NCBI GenBank assembly: GCA_007117065.1
Contig: SKHI01000008.1
Location: 1-32,309 of the forward strand
Direction: 5' to 3'
Source: Candidatus Woesearchaeota archaeon
GTDB taxonomy: Archaea > Nanobdellota > Nanobdellia > Woesearchaeales > SKIA01
DNA: 32,309 nt
Below the pieces are notes generated by a model, which was not told where the DNA came from, made no database searches, and saw nothing but the letters and a program-made list of their open reading frames with translations. A program made the position numbers and the translations under genes. Position 1 is the first letter of the stretch. Every line of letters starts with the position of its first letter. Shown here piece by piece: positions 1-7,378 of the stretch.

Positions 1-419
1 ACCTTTGGGTTTCTAAAGTTGAGGTCTATTTGATCTGAGCTAAAGGTGCTCCAATAATACTCTCCTGAAAAACGCGTGAACAACGGAGAAGTCCGAGGTC
101 GAAACAGTGTGGTTTTAGGTTCCTGTGCATAATGAACATAATAGTCTTTGTTCGTGTTTAGCCACGGGTGTTGACTGCTTGTATGATTGAATATGCAGTC
201 TATCATAAGTGGTTTGGGAAGGTCACTCCAGTCCCCAAATGCAGGGTCTACTGCATAGTAGTCTGAAACTGCAAATCCTCTATCTGATGTGCTAGGAAAA
301 AATGGGAGTACGTGGTACGTGGCAAATGTGCTAAGCGGGAGTGAAGCAATTGTTTGTAATGGTTTTTCACCTGGCTTAGTAACGGCATCTGGATACAGAA
401 TAATAACGGCGTCGTTCAT
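1..419 (-). CDS. GH13 subfamily 18-like sucrose/glucosylglycerate phosphorylase, N-terminal part, truncated by the window edge
   Basis: Own reverse-strand translation from ATG at 419: MNDAVIILYPDAVTKPGEKPLQTIASLPLSTFATYHVLPFFPSTSDRGFAVSDYYAVDPAFGDWSDL...DCIFNHTSSQHPWL...FRPRTSPLFTRF...YYWSTFSSDQIDLNFRNPK. Matches GH13_18 motifs (LPFFP-SSDxGFxVxDYxxVxPxxGDW, NHxSxQxxW, RPRxSPL, WxTFSxDQIDLNFxNP). An AAGGAG precedes the ATG. Absent from the supplied ORF track because it runs off the edge. Confidence 0.85.
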   Translation of the reverse strand, partial: MNDAVIILYPDAVTKPGEKPLQTIASLPLSTFATYHVLPFFPSTSDRGFAVSDYYAVDPAFGDWSDLPKPLMIDCIFNHTSSQHPWLNTNKDYYVHYAQEPKTTLFRPRTSPLFTRFSGEYYWSTFSSDQIDLNFRNPK

Positions 420-451
420 ACTCCTTAAAGGAGACTGCCTTTATTTAAAGG

Positions 452-1069
452 TTACCTGGGTTGTATTCTGCTCAGTTGCATTTGTATATATTTTTCGTTT
501 GGTAACTTGCTCACTACCGAAACAGCAGCTCGTATAGCTGTTCCAGGTTTATTCAGAACATGTTTGAGCTGCATGGCTGGATGTAGAGATTGATGTATTT
601 GACGCGAGTCATCAACTAACGGAGGCGTTGGGCCGTAATAGTCGCATATCATAACGTTAGTAGGTCCAGGTTCTTTGACGTATTCTCCTCGTCCCAGATG
701 TGCGAGGTGGTTGTTAGGATCTGTTGATAATGGTATCACCACAAGACAAATGCCGCTAGGAGCATCTTCCATCAGTGCTTCTTTGTATTGAGGTTCTATT
801 TGAATCAGTGTACTAGATCCATGTTCCTTAGCAATTAAACGCGCCATCTCAAGATTCTGCACAAAAGAACCTTCAATCGTAGAAATATTCATTTTAGGTA
901 ATTTTCTAAATACATATTGGGCTATTAGGTGGTGGTTCCCTATTCCCTCGCTTTTTAAAGTATCTCCTATGTAAGTCGGGCCTTGGATACCGAGGGACTG
1001 TATGCGTTCAGCTAATCCATTTTGTTTAAATGGGATTGATTGAATATCTTTCAAATACACTATTGACAT
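452..1069 (-). CDS. hypothetical protein, 205 aa, upstream of and likely co-transcribed with the GH13_18 gene
   Basis: Long ORF, same strand, 32 nt upstream of the GH13_18 start; no family recognised. Confidence 0.6.
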   Translation of the reverse strand: MSIVYLKDIQSIPFKQNGLAERIQSLGIQGPTYIGDTLKSEGIGNHHLIAQYVFRKLPKMNISTIEGSFVQNLEMARLIAKEHGSSTLIQIEPQYKEALMEDAPSGICLVVIPLSTDPNNHLAHLGRGEYVKEPGPTNVMICDYYGPTPPLVDDSRQIHQSLHPAMQLKHVLNKPGTAIRAAVSVVSKLPNEKYIQMQLSRIQPR

Positions 1070-1166
1070 ATACTCTTTAAATCGCCCTTAATTTTTAAGG
1101 ATTATTCTTTTTTTACACTTCTTACATAGCAACGCTTTTAAAATACTGTACATCTTCTTGCTTTCT

Positions 1167-1652
1167 ATGCGCATCAGAATTATTGGGCCTCCTGGGAGTG
1201 GAAAGAGCTATCTTTCACGTAAACTATCTCAAAAAACAGGTGTCTCTTATGTTGATTTGGATGATGTGCATTGGAAAACGAAGTACACAAGAAAAAATAC
1301 TGTTGCGTATCGAAAAGAACAAGTTCGTAAGCATATAAAACCACGTGATTGGATTATTGAAGGGGTGTATATGGATACTTGGGCGCACCCTACTATTTCC
1401 CAGGCTGACATGGTTATTGTTCTTCGTCCGCCTAAAATTGTTCTGTTTTATCGCCTTATTTCTCGTTTTTGTTTTACTGCGCTGCTTGGTAAGCGCCGTT
1501 TTGATTATGCAAAGCTGCTTCATCTGTTGCGCGGGGCTTGGTATTTTCATGAGGATCAGGAAAAAAAGATGCCTCCCGCGAAGTATTTTATTTATCGATA
1601 CGCTGACCACGCACTTTCTTCATTCGATAACAATCAAGCATATCTAAGCTGA
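1167..1652 (+). CDS. P-loop adenylate kinase-like / FlaR-like topology-modulation family protein
   Basis: MRIRIIGPPGSGKSYLSRKLSQKTGVSYVDLDDVHW...WIIEGVY: Walker A GPPGSGKS and the LDDVHW / WIIEG motifs of this family. The ATG at 1167 fits better than the upstream TTG at 1158. Confidence 0.75.
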   Translation: MRIRIIGPPGSGKSYLSRKLSQKTGVSYVDLDDVHWKTKYTRKNTVAYRKEQVRKHIKPRDWIIEGVYMDTWAHPTISQADMVIVLRPPKIVLFYRLISRFCFTALLGKRRFDYAKLLHLLRGAWYFHEDQEKKMPPAKYFIYRYADHALSSFDNNQAYLS

Positions 1653-1923
1653 TGTGCTGTACTGCTCCTACTCCAAACCAAAAAGTAGCGGGTATAAATA
1701 CCATTCCTATATATGCTGCTATTGCTACATACGTGTGTAAGAGGTGTGCTTGTATACTGCACCTGTGCGGATCAAAGCGTGGTTGTGAAAGAAAGTGATC
1801 AATATCAATGCTGTTTGCGAGAACAAGAAGGAGTATCCCATACATTCCAATAGGGTATTGTATGGTGTGCAAAATTCCTATGAGCAGTGCATTACTGGCA
1901 AGATGTATGATGAGATGTGGCAT
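1588..1923 (-). CDS. small membrane protein, DUF6122-like
   Basis: Hydrophobic 111 aa with IDIDHFLSQPRFDPHRCSIQAHLLHTY...FGVGAVQHISLDMLDC, resembling the DxDH...FDPxRCSIxxHxLHTY...GxHxxLDxxDC pattern. Its C-terminus overlaps the 3' end of the convergent 1167-1652 gene. Confidence 0.6.
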   Translation of the reverse strand: MPHLIIHLASNALLIGILHTIQYPIGMYGILLLVLANSIDIDHFLSQPRFDPHRCSIQAHLLHTYVAIAAYIGMVFIPATFWFGVGAVQHISLDMLDCYRMKKVRGQRIDK

Positions 1924-1925
1924 AC

Positions 1926-2588
1926 TTACTCGGAAGGGAATAGTTCGCTAATGGAAGGGTATATTGCCACACGTGTTCCTTGCTGTACAAGCGCGAATAA
2001 TTCGATAATATCCTTGTTTTTCATGTTTACGCATCCTGTTGAAATTGGACGCCCGATGTTTCCTTCAAGTTGGGTGCCATGAATATATATAAAGCGCCTC
2101 TTTGACGTCCTGTTGTGCTCTTCTTTCCCATCTAACCAAAGTATTCGTGTAGTTATTAATCCCTCCTCGTTATGTCTTTCAGTAGGTATTATTGTTGCTA
2201 TTTCTCCGGTCGGTACTCGTCCAATAAAAACTGCGCCCAGTGGTTGACCATCCCCTATTTTTCGGTCTATTACATGTACTCCCGTTGGTGTCTTGTAGGA
2301 GTTTGGCGTACTTCCAAAACCATTTCTACTTGTGCTTATTGTATATTCGCGAACTATCGTTACTTCATTGTTATCGACCCCCAATAAGAAGAGTTTCTGT
2401 GTCTGTCCGTCAACGAGAATTACATCTTGGTTGTGTATCCCTGTTTGCTCACTTACGTATACATAGGCTCGTTTTAGGCTTGTAAAATACCCATCTTCTG
2501 TTCCTTCTTGGTACCAAGGCAACAGTAATTTGACGAATCCTCCTATGGTGCCTGCTCCGAGGAGTTTGAGAAATGTTTTGCGTTTCAT
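1926..2588 (-). CDS. L,D-transpeptidase (YkuD catalytic domain) with N-terminal signal/TM segment
   Basis: N-terminus MKRKTFLKLLGAGTIGGFVKLLLP; C-terminal motif YIHGTQLEGNIGRPISTGCVNMKNKDI matches HGx...G.xxSxGCxxMxxxD with catalytic His and Cys present. Confidence 0.85.
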   Translation of the reverse strand: MKRKTFLKLLGAGTIGGFVKLLLPWYQEGTEDGYFTSLKRAYVYVSEQTGIHNQDVILVDGQTQKLFLLGVDNNEVTIVREYTISTSRNGFGSTPNSYKTPTGVHVIDRKIGDGQPLGAVFIGRVPTGEIATIIPTERHNEEGLITTRILWLDGKEEHNRTSKRRFIYIHGTQLEGNIGRPISTGCVNMKNKDIIELFALVQQGTRVAIYPSISELFPSE

Positions 2589-2700
2589 AATTTTTCATCA
2601 CACGACTCAAACGCTTCGATGGTTCTCTCACCGCTCTACGACTGCGTGTAATAAGAACAGTACTGAATAGATATATAAATGATACTTTATTTGTGCAGAT

Positions 2701-3513
2701 ATGGAAATTGGATTTGATATGATCACTCCCCTTATAGTGTGGAGTCAGGAAATTGTACCTTCCGTAGTGCAAGCTATTATTATATTTGTTATTGGCTGGG
2801 TATGTATTCGTTTATCTACTCGTTTTGTTCGGAGACGTTTTGAAAGCAGCTCTATAGACAAAGGAATAACGAGTTTTCTTCTCTCATCATTGACAGTAGT
2901 ACTGTGGTTCCTTCTTGGTATCACTGTTATTGGTACTCTTGGTGTTCCGACGACTAGTTTTGTAGCATTGCTTGGTGCTGCGGGCTTAGCCGTTGGTCTT
3001 GCTTTACAAGGTAGCCTGGCAAATTTTGCTGGGGGAGTATTAATTCTTGCTCGCAGGCCATTTACTGTAGGCGAGTTTATCACTGGTTCAGGTGTAAGTG
3101 GGACTGTGGAAGAAATAAATATATTATATACTACTCTATCTAGTCCTGATGGTCAGCATATCGTTGTTCCTAATGGAAAACTAAGTAACACTGAGATAAC
3201 TAATTTTAGTCGTAAAAAGGAGCGTCGCATAAATTTTGAGGTAGGTATCAGTTACTTGGCAAATATTGGCCATGCAAAAAAAGTACTATCGGCCATTATG
3301 GAATCTGAAGAACGGTTTCTGGCTACGCCCAAATATACTATTCATGTAGTTCAACTAGCTGATTCTGCTGTGGTCTTACGTGCTCGGGGGTGGGTGAAGA
3401 ATGCTGATTATTGGGATGTTCTTTTCAGTCTTACTGAAACAGTAAAGAAAACGTTTGATAAGGAAAAAATTAGCATTCCCTTTCCGCAACGAGAGATTCA
3501 TATTCGAAAATAA
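2701..3513 (+). CDS. mscS: mechanosensitive ion channel, MscS family
   Basis: TM helices followed by ALLGAAGLAVGLALQGSLANFAGGVLILARRPFTVGEFI and VVPNGKLSNTEITNFSR, classic MscS TM3/beta-domain signatures. Confidence 0.93.
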   Translation: MEIGFDMITPLIVWSQEIVPSVVQAIIIFVIGWVCIRLSTRFVRRRFESSSIDKGITSFLLSSLTVVLWFLLGITVIGTLGVPTTSFVALLGAAGLAVGLALQGSLANFAGGVLILARRPFTVGEFITGSGVSGTVEEINILYTTLSSPDGQHIVVPNGKLSNTEITNFSRKKERRINFEVGISYLANIGHAKKVLSAIMESEERFLATPKYTIHVVQLADSAVVLRARGWVKNADYWDVLFSLTETVKKTFDKEKISIPFPQREIHIRK

Positions 3514-3532
3514 TCGTTTGCTGGTCAAAACC

Positions 3533-3543
3533 TTTATAAATAC
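3533..3543 (+). promoter_or_regulatory. putative archaeal TATA box upstream of the tRNA-Asp/tRNA-Lys pair
   Basis: TTTATAAATACC about 65-75 nt upstream of the tRNA-Asp 5' end, in the MscS-tRNA gap. Confidence 0.45.
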
Positions 3544-3609
3544 CTTGTTATTTGCAATACTAGCATAAAGGGTTAGGCAGTGATATTCATTGTTTTTCCT
3601 AGTTGCGCT

Positions 3610-3684
3610 GCCCTGGTAGTGTAGTCTGGCCTAACATGGAGCCCTGTCGAGGCTCCGCCCCGGGTTCGAATCCCGGCCAGGGCG
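3610..3684 (+). tRNA. tRNA-Asp (anticodon GTC)
   Basis: Acceptor GCCCTGG/CCAGGGC, D-stem GTGT/ACAT, anticodon arm GAGCC-CTGTCGA-GGCTC (GTC), T-arm CCGGG-TTCGAAT-CCCGG, discriminator G. CCA not encoded. Confidence 0.95.
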
Positions 3685-3689
3685 TCATC

Positions 3690-3797
3690 GGGCTCGTAGC
3701 TCAGCCTGGAGTGCTATAGTATAAGTGCTTTGAGCGCGGGTAATAGAGCATCCGCCTTTTAAGCGGGTTGTCGCGGGTTCAAATCCCGTCGAGCCCA
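3690..3797 (+). tRNA. tRNA-Lys (anticodon TTT) interrupted by a putative ~32-nt D-loop intron (about 3711-3742)
   Basis: Acceptor GGGCTCG/CGAGCCC, D-stem GCTC/GAGC with an over-long D-loop, anticodon arm TCCGC-CTTTTAA-GCGGG (TTT), T-arm GCGGG-TTCAAAT-CCCGT, discriminator A. The D-loop insertion folds as a bulge-helix-bulge. Confidence 0.88.
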
Positions 3798-3826
3798 TCA
3801 CAGTCAATAAACATCTACGGTTCACC

Positions 3827-4105
3827 ATGGGGAAAATACAAACATCGGATTCTAAGGCGAGTGCAAAGGAAGAATTTTTAGCAAATGAGCATAGGCTCGT
3901 TCCGCTGCATGAAGTCCTATCTGAAGAAGAAGGTCTTGCTGTTCTGTCTTCATTGCGTCTTGACTCAACTTCTATTCCGAGTATTCTCGCTACCGACGCT
4001 GCTATTAAGCAGCAAGAGGTAAGTCCTGGGAGTATTGTCCGCATAACGCGTACCAGCCCTACAGCAGGAAAGGCAGTATTTTACCGGAGGGTTTCTTATG
4101 AATAA
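3827..4105 (+). CDS. rpoH: DNA-directed RNA polymerase subunit H (RPB5-like)
   Basis: EHRLVPLHEVLSEEEGLAVL...LPSILATDAA (SIPSILATDAAIK)...PGSIVRITRTSPTAGKAVFYRRV matches RpoH; overlaps the rpoB'' start. Confidence 0.9.
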   Translation: MGKIQTSDSKASAKEEFLANEHRLVPLHEVLSEEEGLAVLSSLRLDSTSIPSILATDAAIKQQEVSPGSIVRITRTSPTAGKAVFYRRVSYE

Positions 4106-5579
4106 ACGAACTGAAACATTAATTAGACGCTATTTTGACGAGCACGGTTTTGTTGCAAGCGATATTGAAAGTTTTAATAACTTCCTTGATTTTGAGCTGC
4201 AACGTATCATTGAAGAAAACAAGACGGTCGAACCTACAATCATTCCTCCTAACATTGAGACGTTTCACATTCGTTTAGATAAAATATGGGTTACTAAGCC
4301 CGAAATTACCGAGGCGGACGGAAGTCGTCGTGATTTGTATCCATTTGAGGCACGTATTCGTAAGATAAGTTATTCCGCTCCTATTTTTATGGAGATATCT
4401 GCTCATATCAACGGTATTCAGCGTGAGAGTTTTAAGACGCAAATAGGAAATATTCCCATTATGCTTAAGAGTAAGTATTGTCATTTAAGTGGTCTCTCTT
4501 CGGAGCAATTAATAGCTGCTGGTGAAGATCCTGATGATACGGGAGGCTACTTTATTGTTAATGGAACAGAAAAAGTTCTTATAAAAATTGAGGACCTCGC
4601 TGCTAATGTGCTCACTGTTGATGAGCAGAAAACTGGTATAGCTGATTTTGTTGGAAAAATATTTAGCGAAAAAGTAAGTTACAAAATTCCTCACACCATT
4701 GAAAAGTTGAAAGACGGAACGTTTTATTTAAGTTTTACTCGTGTAAAAAGAATACCTCTCATTCTTATTGTAAAAGCTCTTGGATTGTCTGATGAAGAGG
4801 TCGTTAAGCATGTTAATCTTGGCACGAACAGTGATTTATTAGTAAATTTATATCAGCAAGCAGACATAAAAGATCAAGCTATCGCAATTGATGCTGTAGC
4901 AAAAAAGATTGGTATTACGCAAACACAAGAGATTCGGATGCAACGTGTAGAGGACATTCTTGATAAATATCTCCTCCCGCACATTGGTTTAGAGCAGGCT
5001 GACCGCAAAGCAAAGGGAGTAAATTTGTGTAAGTACTTACGAAGTTATATTCGGGTTGCTAGTTTGGGAGAACTTGTTGATGATAAAGATCACTACAAGA
5101 ATAAACGTCTCAAACTTTCTGGAGATCTTCTGGCCGACTTATTTAGGGTCAATCTCAAGGTCCTTGTCGGTGACATGCTATATAACTTCCAGCGGATTGT
5201 AAAACGAGGAAAATTCCCAAGTATTAAAGTAATTATTCGTGATAAGCTCTTAACGCAAAGAATTTACAGCGCTCTTGCTACTGGTGTTTGGATTGGTGGA
5301 CGAAAAGGAGTGAGTCAGCGTATGGATAGGATGAATCATCTTGCTACCCTAAGCCACTTACAAAGAGTAGTGAGTCCGTTAGCTGCTACACAAGAAAATT
5401 TCGAAGCACGTAGTTTGCATAGCACTCATTTAGGAAGATTGTGTCCTACAGAAACTCCTGAAGGAAGTAATATTGGTTTACGTAAAAATCTTGCTTTGCT
5501 TGCAAGTGTTACTCACGAGGTTGATGAGGCTAAGCTTACTGAAAAACTTGTTTCTCTTGGTTTGGAGGTTGTACAATGA
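4098..5579 (+). CDS. rpoB2: DNA-directed RNA polymerase subunit B'' (split RpoB, N-terminal half)
   Basis: GGYFIVNGTEKVLIKIEDLAAN, WIGGRKGVSQRMDRMNHLATLSHLQRVVSPL, HSTHLGRLCPTETPEGSNIGLRKNLAL. Confidence 0.97.
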   Translation: MNKRTETLIRRYFDEHGFVASDIESFNNFLDFELQRIIEENKTVEPTIIPPNIETFHIRLDKIWVTKPEITEADGSRRDLYPFEARIRKISYSAPIFMEISAHINGIQRESFKTQIGNIPIMLKSKYCHLSGLSSEQLIAAGEDPDDTGGYFIVNGTEKVLIKIEDLAANVLTVDEQKTGIADFVGKIFSEKVSYKIPHTIEKLKDGTFYLSFTRVKRIPLILIVKALGLSDEEVVKHVNLGTNSDLLVNLYQQADIKDQAIAIDAVAKKIGITQTQEIRMQRVEDILDKYLLPHIGLEQADRKAKGVNLCKYLRSYIRVASLGELVDDKDHYKNKRLKLSGDLLADLFRVNLKVLVGDMLYNFQRIVKRGKFPSIKVIIRDKLLTQRIYSALATGVWIGGRKGVSQRMDRMNHLATLSHLQRVVSPLAATQENFEARSLHSTHLGRLCPTETPEGSNIGLRKNLALLASVTHEVDEAKLTEKLVSLGLEVVQ

Positions 5580-7378
5580 CTGAAGTATATATTGATCACA
5601 AATACGCTGGTACCGTAAAAAATGCCGAAGATTTCGTCGAAAAAATTCTTACAGAACGAAGAATTGGAAAAATTAGTATACACGTAAACGTGCTATATGA
5701 ACGCGACATGGATGCTATTCTTATTGAGACGAGCACTGGTAGAGTTGTTCGTCCATTGCTTGTTGTAAAAGAGGGTAAAATTCTTCTCACCCAGCGCCAT
5801 GTAGATCAGTTGCATAGCAAGGAACTATCTTGGACTGATTTGGTGAAGCAGGGAATTATTGAGTATCTCGATTCTACCGAAGAAGAGGGTGCGCTCGTTG
5901 CGTTTGACGAAGCTGATTTAACAAAGCAGCATACCCATCTTGAAATAGCTCCTATGAGTATTGTAGGTCTTACAACGAGTCTTGTTCCGTTTGGACAACA
6001 TAATCACGGTGTACGTAATGCCCAGGGTGCTAAGAATCAAAAACAAGCTGTAGGGTTTTATGCAGCAAACTTCTATAATCGTAATGATATGGATTTATCT
6101 ATCTTGTATTACCCTCAAATCCCTATTGTTCATACAATCATGCACGAACTCTCTGATTATAACAAGCACCCAAGCGGTCAAAACGTGACCATAGCAGTTC
6201 TTTCTTATGAAGGATATAACATGGAAGATGCGCTTGTTATCAATAAAGGCAGCGTACAGCGCGGTTTTGGACGTAGCGCGTATTTTAGGCCTGTTATTAG
6301 TGAGGAGCTGCGCTACAGCGGAGGTCTTACTGATAATATCACTGTCCCTGATAAAGAGACAAAAGGGTATCGTAGTGAGCACGAGTATCGATTCCTCGAA
6401 GATGACGGTATTGTATACCCTGAAGCGAGTGTTGCTGAGGGCGATGTTGTTATTGGAAAAACGTCTCCTCCACGTTTCTTAAGTGCTATGGACGAGTATA
6501 ATCTCGAAACAAATAGCCGTCGAGAAAGTAGTGTCAGTCTAAAACACGGTGAAGAGGGAATTATTGATTTTGTGTTGCTTACTGAGAATGAGGAAGGAAA
6601 CAAGCTGGTTCAAGTAAGAATTCGTGAATCTCGTATTCCTGAAATTGGTGATAAGTTCACCTCTCGACATGGGCAAAAAGGAGTTATCGGTCTTCTCGTT
6701 CCAGAGGCAGACATTCCATTTACTGCAAGTGGTATTCGTCCAGACATTATTTTTGGACCGCACGGTTTACCGAGTCGTATGACAGTAAGCCATCTTATTG
6801 AAATCATCGGTGGAAAAGTAGGTGCGTTAAGTGGAAGATTTATTGATAGTACTCTGTTTGAGAGTGAGAAGGAAGAAGATCTTCGTAAAGAACTAGGCTC
6901 GCATGGTTTTAGTGAGAGCGGTCAAGAAACGATGTTCAACGCTGTTTCTGGTGAGCAGTATATTGCTCGTGTCATGGTGGGAAACATGTATTACATGCGT
7001 CTAAAACACATGGTAGCAAATAAGCTACACAGCCGTGCACGCGGTCCTATTCAATTATTAACGCGTCAACCCACTGAGGGTCGTGCCAAAGAAGGGGGTC
7101 TGCGTTTAGGTGAGATGGAGAAGGATACCTTTGTTGCTCACGGAGCAAGCCTTCTTCTCAAAGAACGCTTTGATTCCGATAGAACTGTTGTTCCTGTATG
7201 TGAACGCAGCGGCCTCTTAGGATATTATGATGCACGTAAGCGCAAACTTATGAGTCCAGTCTATGGCGAGGACAGTGAAGTAAGTTACGTTGAGATGAGT
7301 TATGCCTTTAAACTCATGTTAGACGAGCTCAAGTCGCTGGGAATATATCCTCGTATCGAGTTGGAGGGTAAATACTAA
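5576..7378 (+). CDS. rpoB1: DNA-directed RNA polymerase subunit B' (split RpoB, C-terminal half)
   Basis: SYEGYNMEDALVINKGSVQRGFGRS, RIPEIGDKFTSRHGQKGVIG, GLPSRMTVSHLIEIIGGK; ATGA overlap with rpoB''. Confidence 0.97.
   Translation: MTEVYIDHKYAGTVKNAEDFVEKILTERRIGKISIHVNVLYERDMDAILIETSTGRVVRPLLVVKEGKILLTQRHVDQLHSKELSWTDLVKQGIIEYLDSTEEEGALVAFDEADLTKQHTHLEIAPMSIVGLTTSLVPFGQHNHGVRNAQGAKNQKQAVGFYAANFYNRNDMDLSILYYPQIPIVHTIMHELSDYNKHPSGQNVTIAVLSYEGYNMEDALVINKGSVQRGFGRSAYFRPVISEELRYSGGLTDNITVPDKETKGYRSEHEYRFLEDDGIVYPEASVAEGDVVIGKTSPPRFLSAMDEYNLETNSRRESSVSLKHGEEGIIDFVLLTENEEGNKLVQVRIRESRIPEIGDKFTSRHGQKGVIGLLVPEADIPFTASGIRPDIIFGPHGLPSRMTVSHLIEIIGGKVGALSGRFIDSTLFESEKEEDLRKELGSHGFSESGQETMFNAVSGEQYIARVMVGNMYYMRLKHMVANKLHSRARGPIQLLTRQPTEGRAKEGGLRLGEMEKDTFVAHGASLLLKERFDSDRTVVPVCERSGLLGYYDARKRKLMSPVYGEDSEVSYVEMSYAFKLMLDELKSLGIYPRIELEGKY

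Noticed and set aside
289-537. 82-aa + strand ORF
   Set aside because: Antisense to the GH13_18 gene and the unknown 205-aa gene, which have much better coding evidence.
3711-3742. Idea that the tRNA-Lys insertion is a sequencing artefact or a disrupted pseudogene
   Set aside because: The insertion folds into an exact bulge-helix-bulge and its removal restores a normal tRNA, so an intron is the better explanation.
3685-4044. 119-aa - strand ORF across the tRNA-Lys and rpoH
   Set aside because: Antisense to a tRNA and rpoH. Contains the MGSTGFEPATTRLKGGCS-type peptide that is a common spurious translation of antisense tRNA regions.
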